Shown here piece by piece: positions 33,334-46,771 of a stretch of DNA of 64,000 bases. Position numbers and translations under genes: made by a program. Numbering within the stretch: position 1 is the first letter of the stretch; every line of letters starts with the position of its first letter. The notes under the pieces are model-generated. The model was not told where the DNA came from. It was given only the letters and a program-made list of their open reading frames with translations, and made no database searches. The stretch is taken from positions 42,985,932 through 43,049,931 of the forward strand of contig CM045760.1 in the NCBI GenBank assembly GCA_025200525.1. The letters run 5' to 3'. The DNA comes from Camellia lanceoleosa. Lineage: Eukaryota; Streptophyta; Magnoliopsida; Ericales; Theaceae.

Positions 33334-35661
33334 AAATCGCTAAAATCATGGTTAAACTAGTAAATCATTCAAACCAAAAATGGTTTAGCTTAATCAGCTC
33401 GGTCAAAAGACCAACCAGCTTACACAAAAATTAATTAATTAAAATTTTTTAATTTTATTTTATTAAAATTTAAACTGCCACTAAATATAGAAATCAATCT
33501 ATTAATTTAAATTTAAAATCGATACAATATGAATTTAAAATTATAATAATCTATCTCATAATTTATAAGTTTTAAATACAAATTTAAAATTATCATAATT
33601 ATCTCATAATTTTTATATTATGGAGCAGTAAGAGTAACATTGAGATTATTGATATATCTATATATTTTATAAAATAATATTTTTAAGGAAAGATATTATG
33701 AGAGTCTCAAAATCCCATACAAAATTATTTTTAAAACCAAAACCTCTATGTGAGATTATAAAATAAAAGTTAAATAGACGCTAACCAATCAGGATTTTCT
33801 TAATTGTTTAAAATTAAGAAAATCAAAAAAAATTGTATGAGATATTGATCATAAAACTTCTCACTAAAATTTTATTTGCTTTATGGGAGTATAAAATTCG
33901 CTTTATGTAAGTGAAACAATTCACTTTTTCCTTCTTTTCTCGAAGTGGAATTAAAAAATAAAAGTTAAATAAAAGCTAGTAAATGAGGATTTTTTTAATT
34001 GTTTAAAAGTTAACAATTGTTTGAGCAAGAAGTTTATTTCAAATCAAGCAATCTTAGACGTTTAATATTTAATTAGGTCAATCTTTAATTTATTTTGAAT
34101 CAAACAAATTTAACCAATATATTTTGATAAAATCACTAAAATTGCAGTTAAACCAACGAAGTCAAACCCAAAATAGTTCACCCTATCGGCTAGGTCAAAG
34201 GACCAACCAACTTATACAAAAATTAATTAATTAAAAATTTTAAATTTTGTTTTAATTTTAAAATTTAAACTGTCTTAAACTGAAACATATACAACACTGC
34301 AATATTAAATGAGAGCATAATGTTTATATAGTGAAACAACTCATTTTTTCCTCATTTTCCTCATGTGAGATTGTAAAATAAAAGTTAACTGATGTTTGGA
34401 CAAGAAGTTCGTTTCTAATCAAGTAATTTCAGTCGTTCAATTTTTAATAAATTCAATCTTAGTTTATTGCAAATCAAACAAATCTAAGCAATATATTTTG
34501 ATAAATTAGCTAAAACCGTGGTTAAACCAGTGAATCAGTCAAACTGAAAATGATTCAGTCTAATCGGCTAGGTCAAAAGACCAACCAATTTACAACAAAA
34601 TTAATTAATTAAAACCTTTAAATTTTATTTTCAAATTTAAACCATATTGAACTGAAACATGTACAATACTATAATATTAAATGAGAGTATAAGTATCACT
34701 TTATATAAGTGAAACAACTCACTTTTTTTTCTTTTTCTCGATGTGAGATTGTAATTATTTTAAAGTTAAACATTATGAGAGTTTCAAAATCTCATATAAA
34801 ATTATTTTTAAAATCAAAACACCTATGTAGGATTTTAAAATAAAAGTTCAATAGAAACTAACCAATGGAGATTTTCTTAATTGTTTAAAATTAAGAAAAT
34901 CAAAAAAAAAAAATTTAGTATTGATTATAGGGCTTCTCACTACAATTCTTCTTTTGTTTATATAAATGGGGGCATAAGATTCACTTTATATAAGTGAAAC
35001 AACTCACTTTTTCCATATTTTCCCAATTTGGGATTGTAAAATAAAAGTTAAACAGAAGCTAACCGATGAGGATTTTCTTAATTGTGTAAAATTAAGAAAT
35101 TTCAATAATTTATATAAATTAGAACATAAAATTCACTTTATGTAAATGAAACAATTCACTTTTTTCCTTTTTTTTCCCGATTTGAGATTGTAAGATAAAA
35201 GGCAAATGGAAGTTAGCTAATAAAATTTTTCTTAATTGTTTAAAATCAAGAAAATTCAATAATTTTAGAATGAGAGTTTGGAGCTTCTAGAAGGCTTTTC
35301 CCTTAAAACCCCCTTTATAAGATTCACTTTATATAAGTGAAACAACTCACTTTTTTTTTTTTTTTTTTCCGATGTGGGATTGTAACACTTTATATAAGTA
35401 AAACAACTCAATTTTTCTTTCTTTTCCTTACGTGGGATTGTAATTATCTTAAAGTTAAATATTAGGAAAGTTTCAAAATCTCATACAAAATTATTTTTAA
35501 AATCAAAACGTTTATGTGGGATTATAAAATAAAAGTTAAATGGAAGTTAGCCAATGGGAATTTTCTTAATTGTTTAAAATTAAGAAAATCAAAAAAAAAT
35601 TGGTATTGATTATAGGGCTTCTCACTGCAAATCTTCTTTTGCTTATATAAATTTATAAGAG
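33334..35661. repeat. Diverged AT-rich repeat array
   Basis: Several blocks recur in the same order. A block with GGTCAAA.GACCAACCA and AATTAATTAATTAAA appears near 33405, 34195 and 34570. A block with TATAAGTGAAACAACTCACTTTTT and an ATGTGGGATTGTAA-like run appears near 33915, 34330, 34705, 34995, 35140 and 35330. A block with TTTTCTTAATTGTTTAAAATTAAG appears near 33795, 34870, 35070, 35230 and 35560. Copies are diverged and unequally spaced. No coding frame seen. Confidence 0.6.
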
Positions 35662-35863
35662 TGTTGAGCCATCATCAACTAGCAAGCCACGTTTGCAACA
35701 ATTCAAAACTTAAGATTCAGTTGTAATAATAAAGTAGCAATGCCTAGTTAGTTAGTGTGTTAGAGAGTTTGTTAGTTTGTTATCTGTAACAGAGTTAGAC
35801 TAGTATAAATATCATGTAATGCACTCTAATAGTTTTTTTTTAATGAGAATCAGTTTCTTCTCA
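35662..35863 (+). repeat. 5' LTR of the copia element (202 bp)
   Basis: Starts TGTTGAGCC, ends TTCTTCTCA directly before the PBS. Contains a TATA-like TATAAATATC near 35805. Confidence 0.75.
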
Positions 35864-35879
35864 TGGTATCAGAGTTAAC
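35864..35879 (+). other. Primer-binding site of the copia element
   Basis: TGGTATCAGAGTTAAC, the classic copia PBS pairing with the 3' end of initiator tRNA-Met (TGGTATCAGAGC in many elements). Confidence 0.85.
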
Positions 35880-35888
35880 TAAGCTCTA

Positions 35889-36930
35889 ATGAGCAAGATC
35901 TCAATGGCTTCTTCATCTTTATTCTCTTTGCCTTCAATTCTTGGCATTCTGATCTCAAATTTCACTTCACTCATTACAATGAAGTTAGATTCAACAAATT
36001 TTCTTATATGCACAATCAAATGCAGAATATTCTACGTGCTACAGATTTTCTCAGCTTTGTCGATGGTTTAATTTCATGTCCAGATCCAAATATTCTTGAT
36101 TCTCAAGGCAAAAGCATACCTAATCTGGAGTTTGTGAAATGGAAAACAATTGATGCTCACCTCCTTAATTGCATCTCTGAAACACTATCTCCTACGATCT
36201 ATTCATCAATTCTTCAATTTCAATATTGCACACAAGTCTGGAATCATCTCGAAAAGAGGTTTACTTCACTCTCCAGATCACACATTCATCAACTGAAGAA
36301 TCAATTATAATCTATTTCGAAGAAATCTCTCAAAATGGAAGAATATCTCAGTCCTATCAAAGATATTTCTAACAAACTTGCCCTAGCTTCAGCAAGTATT
36401 GATGATGAAGATTTGGTTCTTCTCACTTTAAATGGTCTTCCTGCCAAATATGATGCTTTTAAAACTATGATTCGAGCTTGAGCTGAAGCAATCACCATCA
36501 GGGATCTATGTTTTCTATGTTCTGAAGAAATTCATATTGATCACAAAGTTAAGCAACCAGGTTCTGATTTAATTGTAGCCTACACTGCATCAAAAGGTTC
36601 TCCTTCTGAATCATTTTATTCTAGAGGCCATTATTCTAATCATCGAGGCCGACATCAATTTCATTAATTTCGTGGTGGTTCTCGTGGTCGATCTAGAGAT
36701 TATCATTCCAATCACACTTGTGGAGGTCGCCAGAGTTCTTCCAACATTGTTGGTTGTCAGATTTTTGGAAAATTAGGACATATGGCTTTTGATTGTTGGT
36801 GTCGTATGGATCCTAATTTTCAGTCTCCAATTTCTTATTCTCTACCTTGCTTAGTTTCTCAATCTAGAGGATATTTTTGTGCTTATACTGCTACCACAAC
36901 TTCATCACCACCTCTCTTATCTGCTTCCCC
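35889..36930 (+). pseudogene. copia gag, broken
   Basis: N-terminus MSKISMASSS; KLDSTNF then, after a frameshift near 36005, MQNILRATDFLSFVDG, the usual copia gag N-terminal pattern. A decayed zinc knuckle (CQIFGKLGHMAFDC) is near 36760. Stops at 36308-36310, near 36479 and near 36674. Confidence 0.7.
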
Positions 36931-38317
36931 CTAGTATCTTGATTCCGGAGCAACAAATCATATCACCAATGATCTAGCAAATCTCAATGTCTATCAGCCG
37001 TACACAGGTTCTGAAGAGGTTACAGTTGGTAATGGTTCCACTTTACCTATTAAACACATTGGTAAGGGTTTACTTCCCACATCATAATATTCCTTTCTCT
37101 TAACTGACCTCCTTCATGTGCCTGCTATCTCTTCAAATTTGTTATCAGTTAATCAATTAGTTAAAGATAATAATTGTGTCATTGCTTTTGATCATCACTC
37201 CTTCTTGATTTAGGACAAGACTACGAAACAGGTTCTTCTTAAAGGACTAATCTTCATGGTCTTTATCATTTCACTCCATAGAGTTCCTCTTCTCCACCTT
37301 GTCATGCTTTTCATGCTACTGGTGTTTCACAGTCTTCTTCCACTCCATCTTCTGCTTCAGTTTCTCTCTGGCATAATCGACTTGGTCATTCTTCTTCATT
37401 GAAGTTTCAACATACTCTACCTTATCTGCCAAACTCAATTTCTCCTAAGATTCCTTTGTTTCAATGTACACATTGTAATGTTTCTAAGATGATAGAAGGC
37501 CCTTTAAACTTTCCAATTCCTCTATTAATAAAGTGTTCTTATGTTTTGTTCATTGATGACTATAGCAGATTTACTTGGTTGTTTCCTTTAGTTTACAAAA
37601 GTGAGGTGTTTCATGTGTTTTTGTCTTTCAAAGCTTATGTTGAAACTCAATTTACCACCAAGCTTCAAATTTTAAGAACTGACAATGGTACTGAATTTGT
37701 TAACAAGAAAATGGATAATTACCTCACTTCTCATGGCATCATTCATCAACTTAGTTGTCCCTACACATTAGCTCAAAATGGTGTAGTTGAATGAAAGCAT
37801 AGGCACCTTACAAAGACAGCTATCACTCTCCTTCATTAGTTCTCTCTTCCTTTAATTTACTGGTTTGATGCTTTTGTCACATCTGTTTTTTTGATTAATA
37901 GGATGCCTAGCTCAACTCTCGCTCACAAGTCTCCCTTTGAAATTCTATTTAAATTTGTCCCCAATTATTCTTTTTTCCAAAGTTTTTGGCTGTCAGTGTT
38001 TTTCTCGGTTCAGGCCTTACACCTCCAATAAGCTCTAGCCCTGATCTAAACCTTGTGTGTTTTTGGGATATCATCCCTCAGTCAAAGGTTATAGGTGCTT
38101 AGGCCCTAACTCTGGCAAGATTCATGTGTCTAGGCATGTTCTCTTTAATGAGCATTGTTTTCCCATCTTTGTTTCCTCCTCATCTTCTTTTTTTTCCTAT
38201 AATTTGTTTCTTTTTCTGGTCTCCATCTTCTCTACCTACTTCTTCACAATCTATATCTTTCTCCTCCCATACTCCAACTCTTTCTCCTAGTTTCCCTGTC
38301 ACACCTACTTTTTCTGC
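36931..38317 (+). pseudogene. copia protease and integrase, broken
   Basis: Protease site LDSGATNH near 36945. Integrase zinc region begins WHNRLGHSS near 37370 and has CTHCN near 37465. The catalytic triad is visible as FIDDYSRFTW, RTDNGTEF and NGVVE (37550-37794). The longest open piece is 37399-37794. CVFLGYHPSVKGYRC (38053-38097) is the conserved end of copia integrase. Stops interrupt it repeatedly, and the frame ends where element B's LTR starts. Confidence 0.75.
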
Positions 38318-38713
38318 TATAGACACCCCATTTTTTACGGCCCTTAAGACTTGGATGTCCTTGCAGGTACACCTGATGATGAGTCTGTTTACTCGCCAAG
38401 TGCTCAAAGTCCTTAGTGAAACGCCACAACTTTGAGCCTTTCAAACCCTGCATCCTTTTTGTCTCATTTTTGGACCATGCCTTGGTCTTTCAAGCCTGCA
38501 ACCTCTGGTGGCCTGCTGGCCATCCCTAGAGGCTGTCGGCCATCACTTTTGGTTTGTCGGCCACTAATGTGGCTTACCGGCCACCGGTGATGGCCGGCCG
38601 GCCACCAGTGATTTCTACAGATATTTTATGCCAGTTGTGCCAGCTGTTTGCACAGATGCATGCATTTATCCCCACGTATAGGGCTAGATCTCCTTGAGGA
38701 AATTTCATGTTTT

Positions 38714-38723
38714 CTATATACAG
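38714..38723 (+). promoter_or_regulatory. TATA-like box in LTR B
   Basis: CTATATACAG about 0.4 kb from the LTR start. Confidence 0.4.
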
Positions 38724-40437
38724 AGACTCCCTCTCTCTTGTAACAAGTTGATCACCTTTGAGCTAAAGTTCCTTGAGACCTTTTTGGAACTCTTGAAGTT
38801 GGTTTTAGCTTGAATTGTGGCCTAAAATTGATCTTTGCTTCAAGAGGTATAATATTTGCTTTATTAGCTTGCTTTGTATACTTGTTTTTCTATCTTTTTC
38901 CCATAATTTTTGGGCTATAAAAACTTTGTCTTTGTGGGCAGAAATTTCTGGTTTTAAGCCATTTAAGGTAGGGGGTGGTTCACCCTTCTTTATACCTTGT
39001 TTGTAAGGCTTTTTCACTTGTGTTTCCCACTTTCAAACTATCTTTTTCCAAGCTTTTAAACAATGATTTTTAGAGCTTTTTCAGTGGTGAAAATCATGTT
39101 TTGAAATCCAAATTTGGAGGGTTTAGCCTCCCTTCCTTGTGTCTTGTTTGCTAGCCTAGTTGGTGCCATGTTTTAGCTTATTTTTCTAGCTTGTCATAGC
39201 TTAATTCCAGCATGTTTTAGGCTCTGATTTAGACTGTTTTGTGTCTATTTTGGGTTGGTTAAGTCATTTAAGTCTTGTTTTGCGTGCTTGTAGTGTAATA
39301 GTCCTCACAAACTTGGTGTTTTAGGCCTTTAGACACCACTTGTTTGAGTTGATTGTATGTTTTTAGTGCTTTTCACACTTAATTTTAGCATTATCAATCT
39401 CTGCAACCTCCCTCCTTTCTTGGCTTTTAATTTTGCTTTGAAAGTGATTTCAAGTCACTTGCTTGCCTAAGTGTGAAATTGAGGTTTCATACTTAATGGT
39501 TTAATTCTTTAGGAGGTTCATTACCAACGGTATGATACTTTTTTCATACCCAAAGCAACTTGTGTTTTGAGCCCTCTTTCCATTAGAGGATTTTAACTCA
39601 CACAATGGACTTAATTGAATTAAAGAATGGTTGGTAAGTTAAAATGAGTAACTAAAACTTGGAATTAAAAAGTGGAGCAAGATAATAATTTGGTTGTGTT
39701 CAATCGGACGTTAATTGAACACAAGAAAGCTTGGGCCATTTCATACTTGTTAGTGATGAAATTATCCAAAATCTCCAAGGTGAACTTCTTCCCTTGATCT
39801 TTCATGAAAGGGAGGAGGTTTGTGTCTTGTTTTACATTTATTGAACTTGCACATCTTGAGTTACAAGCCATCATGCAATGAAATTGCTTGAGTTGGTGGT
39901 TTGTGGCTTAAATTCATCACTCCTTGGATTTGTTCACGAAAATAAGGGGTGAGTTATGCAAACAATCCTTGAAAATACCATATATATGCTCTGTTTGTCC
40001 TCTATTACTGCAAGTTAAACCTGTGCATCAGTGGCAGCAGGCCACTCTTTATGGCCGGCAAGTGGCCGGCAATCTTCACCAGTGGCTGGCTGGTCACTAA
40101 TGCAAATCTCAGTAGAGTGTTAGTAAGGTGGAGCAAAATTGTTCTGGAAATGTTCAATTGTGCAAAAAGAGGCTTTCGGGGGGCAAAACGGAGGTCTTTT
40201 CGGGTGGAAACCAAGCATGCACGTGCGCATCTCTCATTTCCCAAGGTGGAATAGTCAATTACTTGGTTTAATTATTAGCTGCACTTGTGTTGTAATTATT
40301 TAATTAGTTAGCATACTAATTAGTTCATTTGTTGTTATAATAATTAGTTAAGTAGTTTAACTAGTTATTTATTTTGGTTTGTAATAATTAGCTTAGCTTA
40401 ATTAGCTTAATTAGATTAGCTTAGTTATTCATTCGGA

Positions 40438-40453
40438 CTCTCCTCCGTGAGAG
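40438..40453 (+). other. Stem-loop in LTR B (CTCTC/GAGAG)
   Basis: Five-bp stem, six-base loop, followed by TTGTAATAA. Homologous to the stems in the other long LTRs. Confidence 0.6.
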
Positions 40454-41536
40454 CAAAATGTTGTAATAATGTGTATGTCTTCCAACCTCACGTCTTTCTC
40501 CCTTTTATTTACTAGCTTTTGATGGTTAGATTAGAAGCATCATGTTTCAATTAGCATACCTTATGCTTGCATCCATTCATTTTGTCTGAGGCTCGATTCA
40601 TCATTCAAATTGCAATGTTGTTTAAATACATTCTTTGAATACATGCTTAGACTGCATGCTATTTAGCTAATTCATATGCTATATTAGTAGCCGAGCCCAT
40701 TAGTTGTATTTTCGTATGTGTTGCATTAGACATTTAGCATAGTTAGATATCATACATATTTGTCCAACTTTGTTTTATCTTAGCTTGGAGTACTAGGTGA
40801 GTTTTTAGTGCTTTAGCATACTTGCATGAGTGTGAGTGATTGCCATGACTAGCATGCTTGCCATGAGGCTAAGTGCTTAATTGCCATAAACTGGTTGAGT
40901 GCCTGTGGATGAAGGCTTGTTGTTTGAATTGGAACGATTCAACAAATGTATGTTTTTTTAAGCCCACTTTGTCAAGTGGCAAATTCGAAAACTTTAAGCC
41001 CACTTTGTTAAGTGGCAAAAACTAACTTTTTTCGAAAAACAAGTATGAAATTGAACTGTTCCAATTTGAGCAAACTAATCTATATTTGCTTGTGTGCATC
41101 ACATAGTAATGCTAGCCTAATAAACCGGAACAAGAGCATATAATGTAAATAAAAATCATATCATGATTAGTAGAGGCCGATTTTTGATCGGGCGAGTGGG
41201 GGTGCTCAATTCATGACCTTCCCCTCCCGTATCTAATTTCCCGAGCTGAGACAATCTTGATGATGACGGACACGTGGCCTTCGGCACAAGTCATGGGTTT
41301 CCTAAATTTCTCAAAATAAAATATTTAGGTGGTGACTCGGTATCTAGCAAAGCAGTCCATTTTTGGCATTTTGATTCAAAATCGATTTTTCAAAAGATTT
41401 GACGGATTTGAACTCTTTGGTGTTTATCAATTTCACATTGCACTTGTGAGATTAGATTCAGAACCGTGGGAGTCCGAACTGTAGGGCTTCTTTCGAGTTT
41501 TCGAAAGGGAGCACGAAAAAATCAAGCTACAGTTTC

Positions 41537-41554
41537 TGGTGACTCCGTTGGGGA
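41537..41554 (+). other. Primer-binding site of element B, mutated
   Basis: TGGTGACTCCGTTGGGGA, three differences from the PBS of A, C and D. Confidence 0.7.
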
Positions 41555-42235
41555 TTTAGAGAACTTGACTCGAACTCATGATATGAAATTTTATCTACAC
41601 TTTTGTGTTTCTTTGCATTGCATTTGTATTGGTGCGCCTAAGTCACTGTGTTTGCTGTCTGCTATTCCTAGATGGTTTGCCAGAGGCTTGCCTAAAAGCT
41701 TGCCAAAAGGCTGACTGGTTGCAGGCTCTGCCACGATGGGAACACAACCCTTGGATCTGGACTACCATTGTATCGTTTGATCCTTTTTTCACTTCTCAGT
41801 GTTAGGTGTGATAGATATATTAGGTAGTCTTGCTGAGGTACCCTTTTTGACCAATCGGCGTAGTTGCATATCGAAAACCATAGAGACTATTCCAAACTAG
41901 GACAGGTTGCTCACCCAAATCCAGCATTGTGTGAAACACTTTGTTTTGAATAGTGAACCCTAATTCCTGATGAAACTAGGATAGGGTAACCCTACCCCTT
42001 CATAGGGGTGTTTTGGTTTTCACTTAACTGGTATGTGCTTTTAGAGTGAAACTCTATAGGAATGTGCGTATCAGTTATAAGTTTGGGTATCAGATTTGGG
42101 GGGGCATAAATCAATGTTGAGTATAGTTCTGCAGGTTTTGATTACAAACTATGTGTTAACATCTGAGTTAAGGTGTTGTGCAGTTTCTGATTTTTATTTT
42201 CCTTTTGCTTTATTTCTTTTTGCAAGGTAGTTTAT
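41555..42235 (+). other. 5' leader of element B
   Basis: Homologous to the leaders of A, C and D in its first 500 bases. Ends with a T-rich run and TTGCAAG near 42226, a possible splice acceptor at the same place as in A. Confidence 0.6.
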
Positions 42236-43810
42236 CACAATTACTTTGGACAGTTCGATTACCCCCAAGCACTCTGGACCCATGTAAGGAGACTTTACAG
42301 ATCCAAGGATCTTGTTAGGGGACAGCTTGTGTTTGCTTCGCTCCCACTGGTTACCAGACGGAGAAGAGTTAGGCATAATTTTCCAGTCCAGCAGACACCC
42401 TTTACTTCATCTGCATCCAGTTAGGGACAATCTTTTACATCTGGGCTAGTAAGAGATCACTTGTCTATTCAAATGACTCAGTACCCTGCAGCCAGTATGG
42501 AGGACTTGATTCGTCATCTCCAACAAACAGTGGAAACCATGCAGCAAGATGCTGCCCGCCAAGCTAAAGTTACAACCCACCAAGCGGAAGTGATAAACAG
42601 ACTGCAGTAACAGCAGCCAAAGCTGGCAGCGGCCTCTGTTTCCTATGTACCTCCTACAGGGATCCTAGTGCCAGGAATCACTGTTAATGCCCAAGAGAAT
42701 CTAGGTAATCCGGTAGACCCCACCCCACCGCAAGCCTCCAAGGCACTAGTGTACCAAACCGAGGTGCCGTTTGAATTTGAAGTTGACTCAATTGTACTAA
42801 AGGTCAATAAGTTGGAGAAGCTTCTCAAGCGGGCATAAGGCGTGAACTCAATTCCCAACATCGAAGATAGATACACCGACTCTGCAGTAACTTTTCCAGA
42901 CTAGTTTAAAATGCCACACATAGATTGATTCGATGGCTTTGGGGATCCCATGGTTCATTTGCGGTTGTTCTCCGATATCCTGTGGCTAATGGGCCTTACC
43001 AAACTTCAAAAGTTGTCACTTTTTGGCCAGACCTTGTCAGGAATAGCGGCTATCTGGTATGCAAAGTTGGAAGACTCTGTGAAACAGAGCTGAGAGGAAA
43101 TGGATGAGGCCTTCATCGTACAGTACTCCTATAACACCCAAATTGAGGTCACAACCCGTGATCTTGAGGCAACCCGTTAGGAGCCAAAAAAGGGCTTCTC
43201 AGACTTTGTAACATGGTGGAGGGCCAAGGCTTTGATGATGACTACTCGGCCATCCGAGAAAGATCAAATCAGGATGGTGGTCCGCAATCTGCAAGGGAAA
43301 TTATAGCAGAAGATGATTGTCTTGCCATTGTTCACATTCACTGAGCTTTATGAGATAGGAGTTTAGATTGAAGATGCAATGAAACAGGGGTTGATAACCG
43401 ATGAGAAGGAGCAGCCCAAGAGGCCTTTTACACGTAGTTCCAATGAAACTATGAATGAAAGCACAACTGTGCGGCCATCTGATGTAAATGTTGTCACCAC
43501 CACAGCGAAGATCGCCAACCCATTTACTAGTACAAATCCATAAACCTTAAACAACCAGGCTCGATCCTAAAGGGTCTTTACCCCACTCTACATGCGTTTA
43601 TCTAAAGCCCTGGGGGTGCTAATAAAAAAAGGGCATCTTAAGCCATTAGAGCCTCGCTCACCACCCGATCCTCTCCCACATAAACATAATCCAGCCAAAT
43701 ACTGTACTTTTCATCAGCAGCACGATCACGACACCAACCAATGCTACAAGCTGCGTCATGAGATTCAAGATCTCATCGACAACAAGGTGATAGCATCACC
43801 CCAAAAGCCA
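42236..43810 (+). pseudogene. gag of element B, broken
   Basis: A possible start ATG lies at 42473 (MTQYPAASMEDLIRHL). The capsid core is recognisable (GDPMVHLRLFSDILW, SGIAAIWYAKLED, ATR*EPKKGFSDFV) and so is the zinc-finger-like CTFHQQHDHDTNQC (43700-43745). At least ten in-frame stops interrupt it. Several stand where element A has Gln, Arg or Trp codons. Confidence 0.7.
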
Positions 43811-46771
43811 AATGTAACCACCAATCCTCTCCTGGCCCACAACCAAGTTCCCCTACCTCGAAACCTAAATCTAATACATACACTGGCCATTCCCTATGAC
43901 CCCAGCGTATATATTACCCCTTCCCACCTACCCAAACCGACATTGTTCATCCCTGAAAGCACGAACTTGTGCATGATAGACATGTCCACACTTCAACCCG
44001 AACCTGTGGTAGTAATACTGGCAGAAAGAGGGAAGTTGACCTTGGAGGAAAATGTCAGTCCATTGCCTGAAAGCCCTACGGACTTATCTGAAGAGGAGTA
44101 TGACCCGTGTTGTTACATTGCGCCAGTTGATCAAGCCAAACTCGAAGTGGAATTGCCAACAACAGTGGAGGTTAATGTGGTTCGAGAGGATGGCCCAAGC
44201 CAGGGTCTAGATGATCTAGCGGAGCTGGAAGAGGACTTAGACAATCTGCAGTTGTATGACGAACAAGATTAAGGGGACGTGTAGATTGATTGGTTTGATC
44301 TGAATGGGTCAGTAGACAACTCCGGGTGGCTAAGTGATGAACCTGACCGAGAGTAAGGAACTGAACCAAAACCTGAAGAGAAGGAAGTAACTGCAATGGC
44401 TGGAATGGCCGAGGAAAAGAGGAAACTGCCGGAGAGCACCAATGTTAAGAATTTAGCTCAAGAATTAGACGTCGTAAGTACTGCTGATATAGAGTATGAA
44501 GTCGCATTAAAGCGATTTGTGCAAAAAAGGGATCAAGACAAAAAGGAAACTGGAAAAGCCCAACACTCTGTGGGGGACACTTGTGATAAGGAAATGATCA
44601 GAACGGAGCCGGACAACTGTTTGTCGGCTGCTGAAAGTGCATGGTGAGAGGATGATGATTTGCTTTTGGCTCACACCGATGAAGATTAGGGTGAAGACCT
44701 GCTAGAGAACACTTGGTACTCTAAAGAGATTAACCATATGACGAGGAGTGGGTGGTATTTTAAGCCGCCACGCTTGGACCAAGCTGAAGCTTCTGAGAAA
44801 CATAAAGAGGTAGAGAAGCAGAAGGAAAAGCAATTGGAAGAAGAGACGATGCTGAAACAACTGAAGAAAATTCAGGCCAATATTTCAATTTGGGGTCTGC
44901 TTATGGCTTCTCGAGTGCATCGACAAGCTGTGCTATCAATGATAGACAAAGCAAAATTGTCCATTGACATCATTCCTAAACAACTTGTGGGGTTAGTTTT
45001 CCCTAAAGGTGCTACGCCAACTTTAACCTTCTCAGACAAGGAACTGTCGCCGGAAGGCTCAGTACACAACAAATCTCTGTACATATCAGTTGAGTGCAGA
45101 GAAAAGTGGGTGCCAGTGGTATTGGTCGATACAGGGTCGGCTATCAATGTTTGTCCATTGCGCACAGCTTATGCCATTAGCCTGAAACCAGCAGATTTCA
45201 TGCCTACAGTCCAGGTGATTCGGGCATATGACAATATGAGCAAAGAGGTTATGGACACGGTACAAATCAGAGTTCAAGTGGGCCCAACTCAACAGGATAT
45301 TGAGTTCCATGTCCTGGATGTGCCGACCACTTTCAATCTATTGCTAGGAAGGCCATGGTTGCACCAAGTAAAAGCTGTCTCCTCTACCTTCCACCAAATG
45401 CTGAAATACCCCCATGAGAAGGGGGTGGCTATTGTGTTTAGAAATTCATCCATACATCCTCTACCAGAGGTAACTACACCTGTCCTGAAAATTGTTCATG
45501 GCGAGGAGAATGTATTCCTTTCAGGGTTCGCTCTAACTAAGGCCCGAGCAGTGCAAACTATCTTGGCAACTGATAAGAGCTTGTATGTCAGTGCCTAATC
45601 CATCTATTTCATGAACAAGCTCCAACATGTGCCAGGAATGGGGCTAGGAAGAAATGGCTAGAAGGGCGTCACAGCACTGGCCGATGTGCTACATAATCCG
45701 CATGCCTTTGGTCTTGGCTATACGCCCACCAAAGAGGATTGGGTTAAGAAAGGAAAAGAGATGACAGGCAGAGCCAAAGCTAAGTAGACCGGGAAATGCT
45801 ATGAGCTTAATCACAGGCCGATTCGGGGAACACTGAACGACCATTTTGTTTAGAAGGGTGAAGACTTCCTATTTTGCGGTTTTCCTGAACCCTGGTTCGA
45901 CTCTGAGAAGCAACGGGTTCCTGGCTTTGAAATTTTCTTTGACTTACAGTTGCAAAACAGTGATATAGAGGAAATGGCTGAGCCAATTACTGCTGAAGCT
46001 GAGAAGAGCATAGAAAATGACTCGGACAACAGTGAGCTTAAAGTAGTAGTATTTGCATGTCTCCTTTCAGATCTTTTGGTCGACTTAGAGAGCTTGGGGG
46101 ATAACCTGACTGTTTCCATGATCGGGGATCAACTAGGTGTGAACATTTTTAGCAGCATTTTGGATGCATCCGATGCACCATCTCTCATTTGGTAGCTAGA
46201 GGAAAGCTACCTGTCTAGTAGTTCTACGTTGGGTAGTGAACCAGAATTTGATTCCACAGAGTCTATAGAGTTAGAATGAGATTCCAGTTCTTCTGAGTCT
46301 AAGTCCGGTATTCCTGGGAGTGATAACCCGGATGCCAAGGTCTTGTCCAGATCGTCATTTTCTTTTGCTTTTGAGTCGGTTGTAACCGAAGAGCTGGATG
46401 AGTTAGACTTGATAAATGAGAATGCCACTATAGATTCTGAGTATTTCTGTGTACCGCTTGTTTATTGCATTAATCATGATTTTTAAAATTTTGATGAAAA
46501 TGAAGAGGAAGGAATTCCTCTGGTTTTGAAAATTTTGATTAATCGAGAGGAGGAGAGGTTTGCAAAACCCCTTGCTGATAAAATCATTGCCTTTAATGTG
46601 GGTACTGAGAAGGATCTGTGTCTGGTCCAGATCAGGTCCATGTTGTCTTCAGAGGAGCGTGAGCACTTAGTTACTTTATTAAAAGATTTCAAAGATGTCT
46701 TCGCATGGTCCTACGAAGACATGCCTAGAATCGATCATGAGATTGTACAGCATCGAATCCCTCTCGACCCC
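43811..46771 (+). pseudogene. Linker, protease and G-patch-like part of element B, broken
   Basis: Longest open pieces are 43592-44272 and 44738-45598; the latter carries the protease site VDTGSAINVC (near 45125). MGLGRNG and FGLGYTPTKEDW (45635-45740) are the G-patch-like segment. The acidic serine-rich linker is at about 46200-46330. FAWSYEDMP (near 46700) marks the approach to RT. Same order and spacing as element A. Confidence 0.7.

Larger units (their letters stand above)
35662..38317 (+). mobile_element. Ty1/copia element, 5' half, interrupted by element B
   Basis: Short LTR, initiator-Met-type PBS, gag, protease and integrase in copia order (integrase before RT). The RT and RNase H part is missing because element B begins at 38318; the remainder, if it survives, lies beyond B, D and E to the right. 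Frameshifts and several stops show an old insertion. Confidence 0.85.
38318..41531 (+). repeat. 5' LTR of element B (3214 bp)
   Basis: Starts TATAGACACCCC (from TGTAGACACCCC) and ends GCTACA, five bases before the PBS. Closest in structure to the solo LTR at 29411-33328. Has CCGGCCA motifs (38505-38610), a TATA-like box at 38714 and the CTCTC/GAGAG stem at 40438-40453. No gene inside. Confidence 0.8.
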
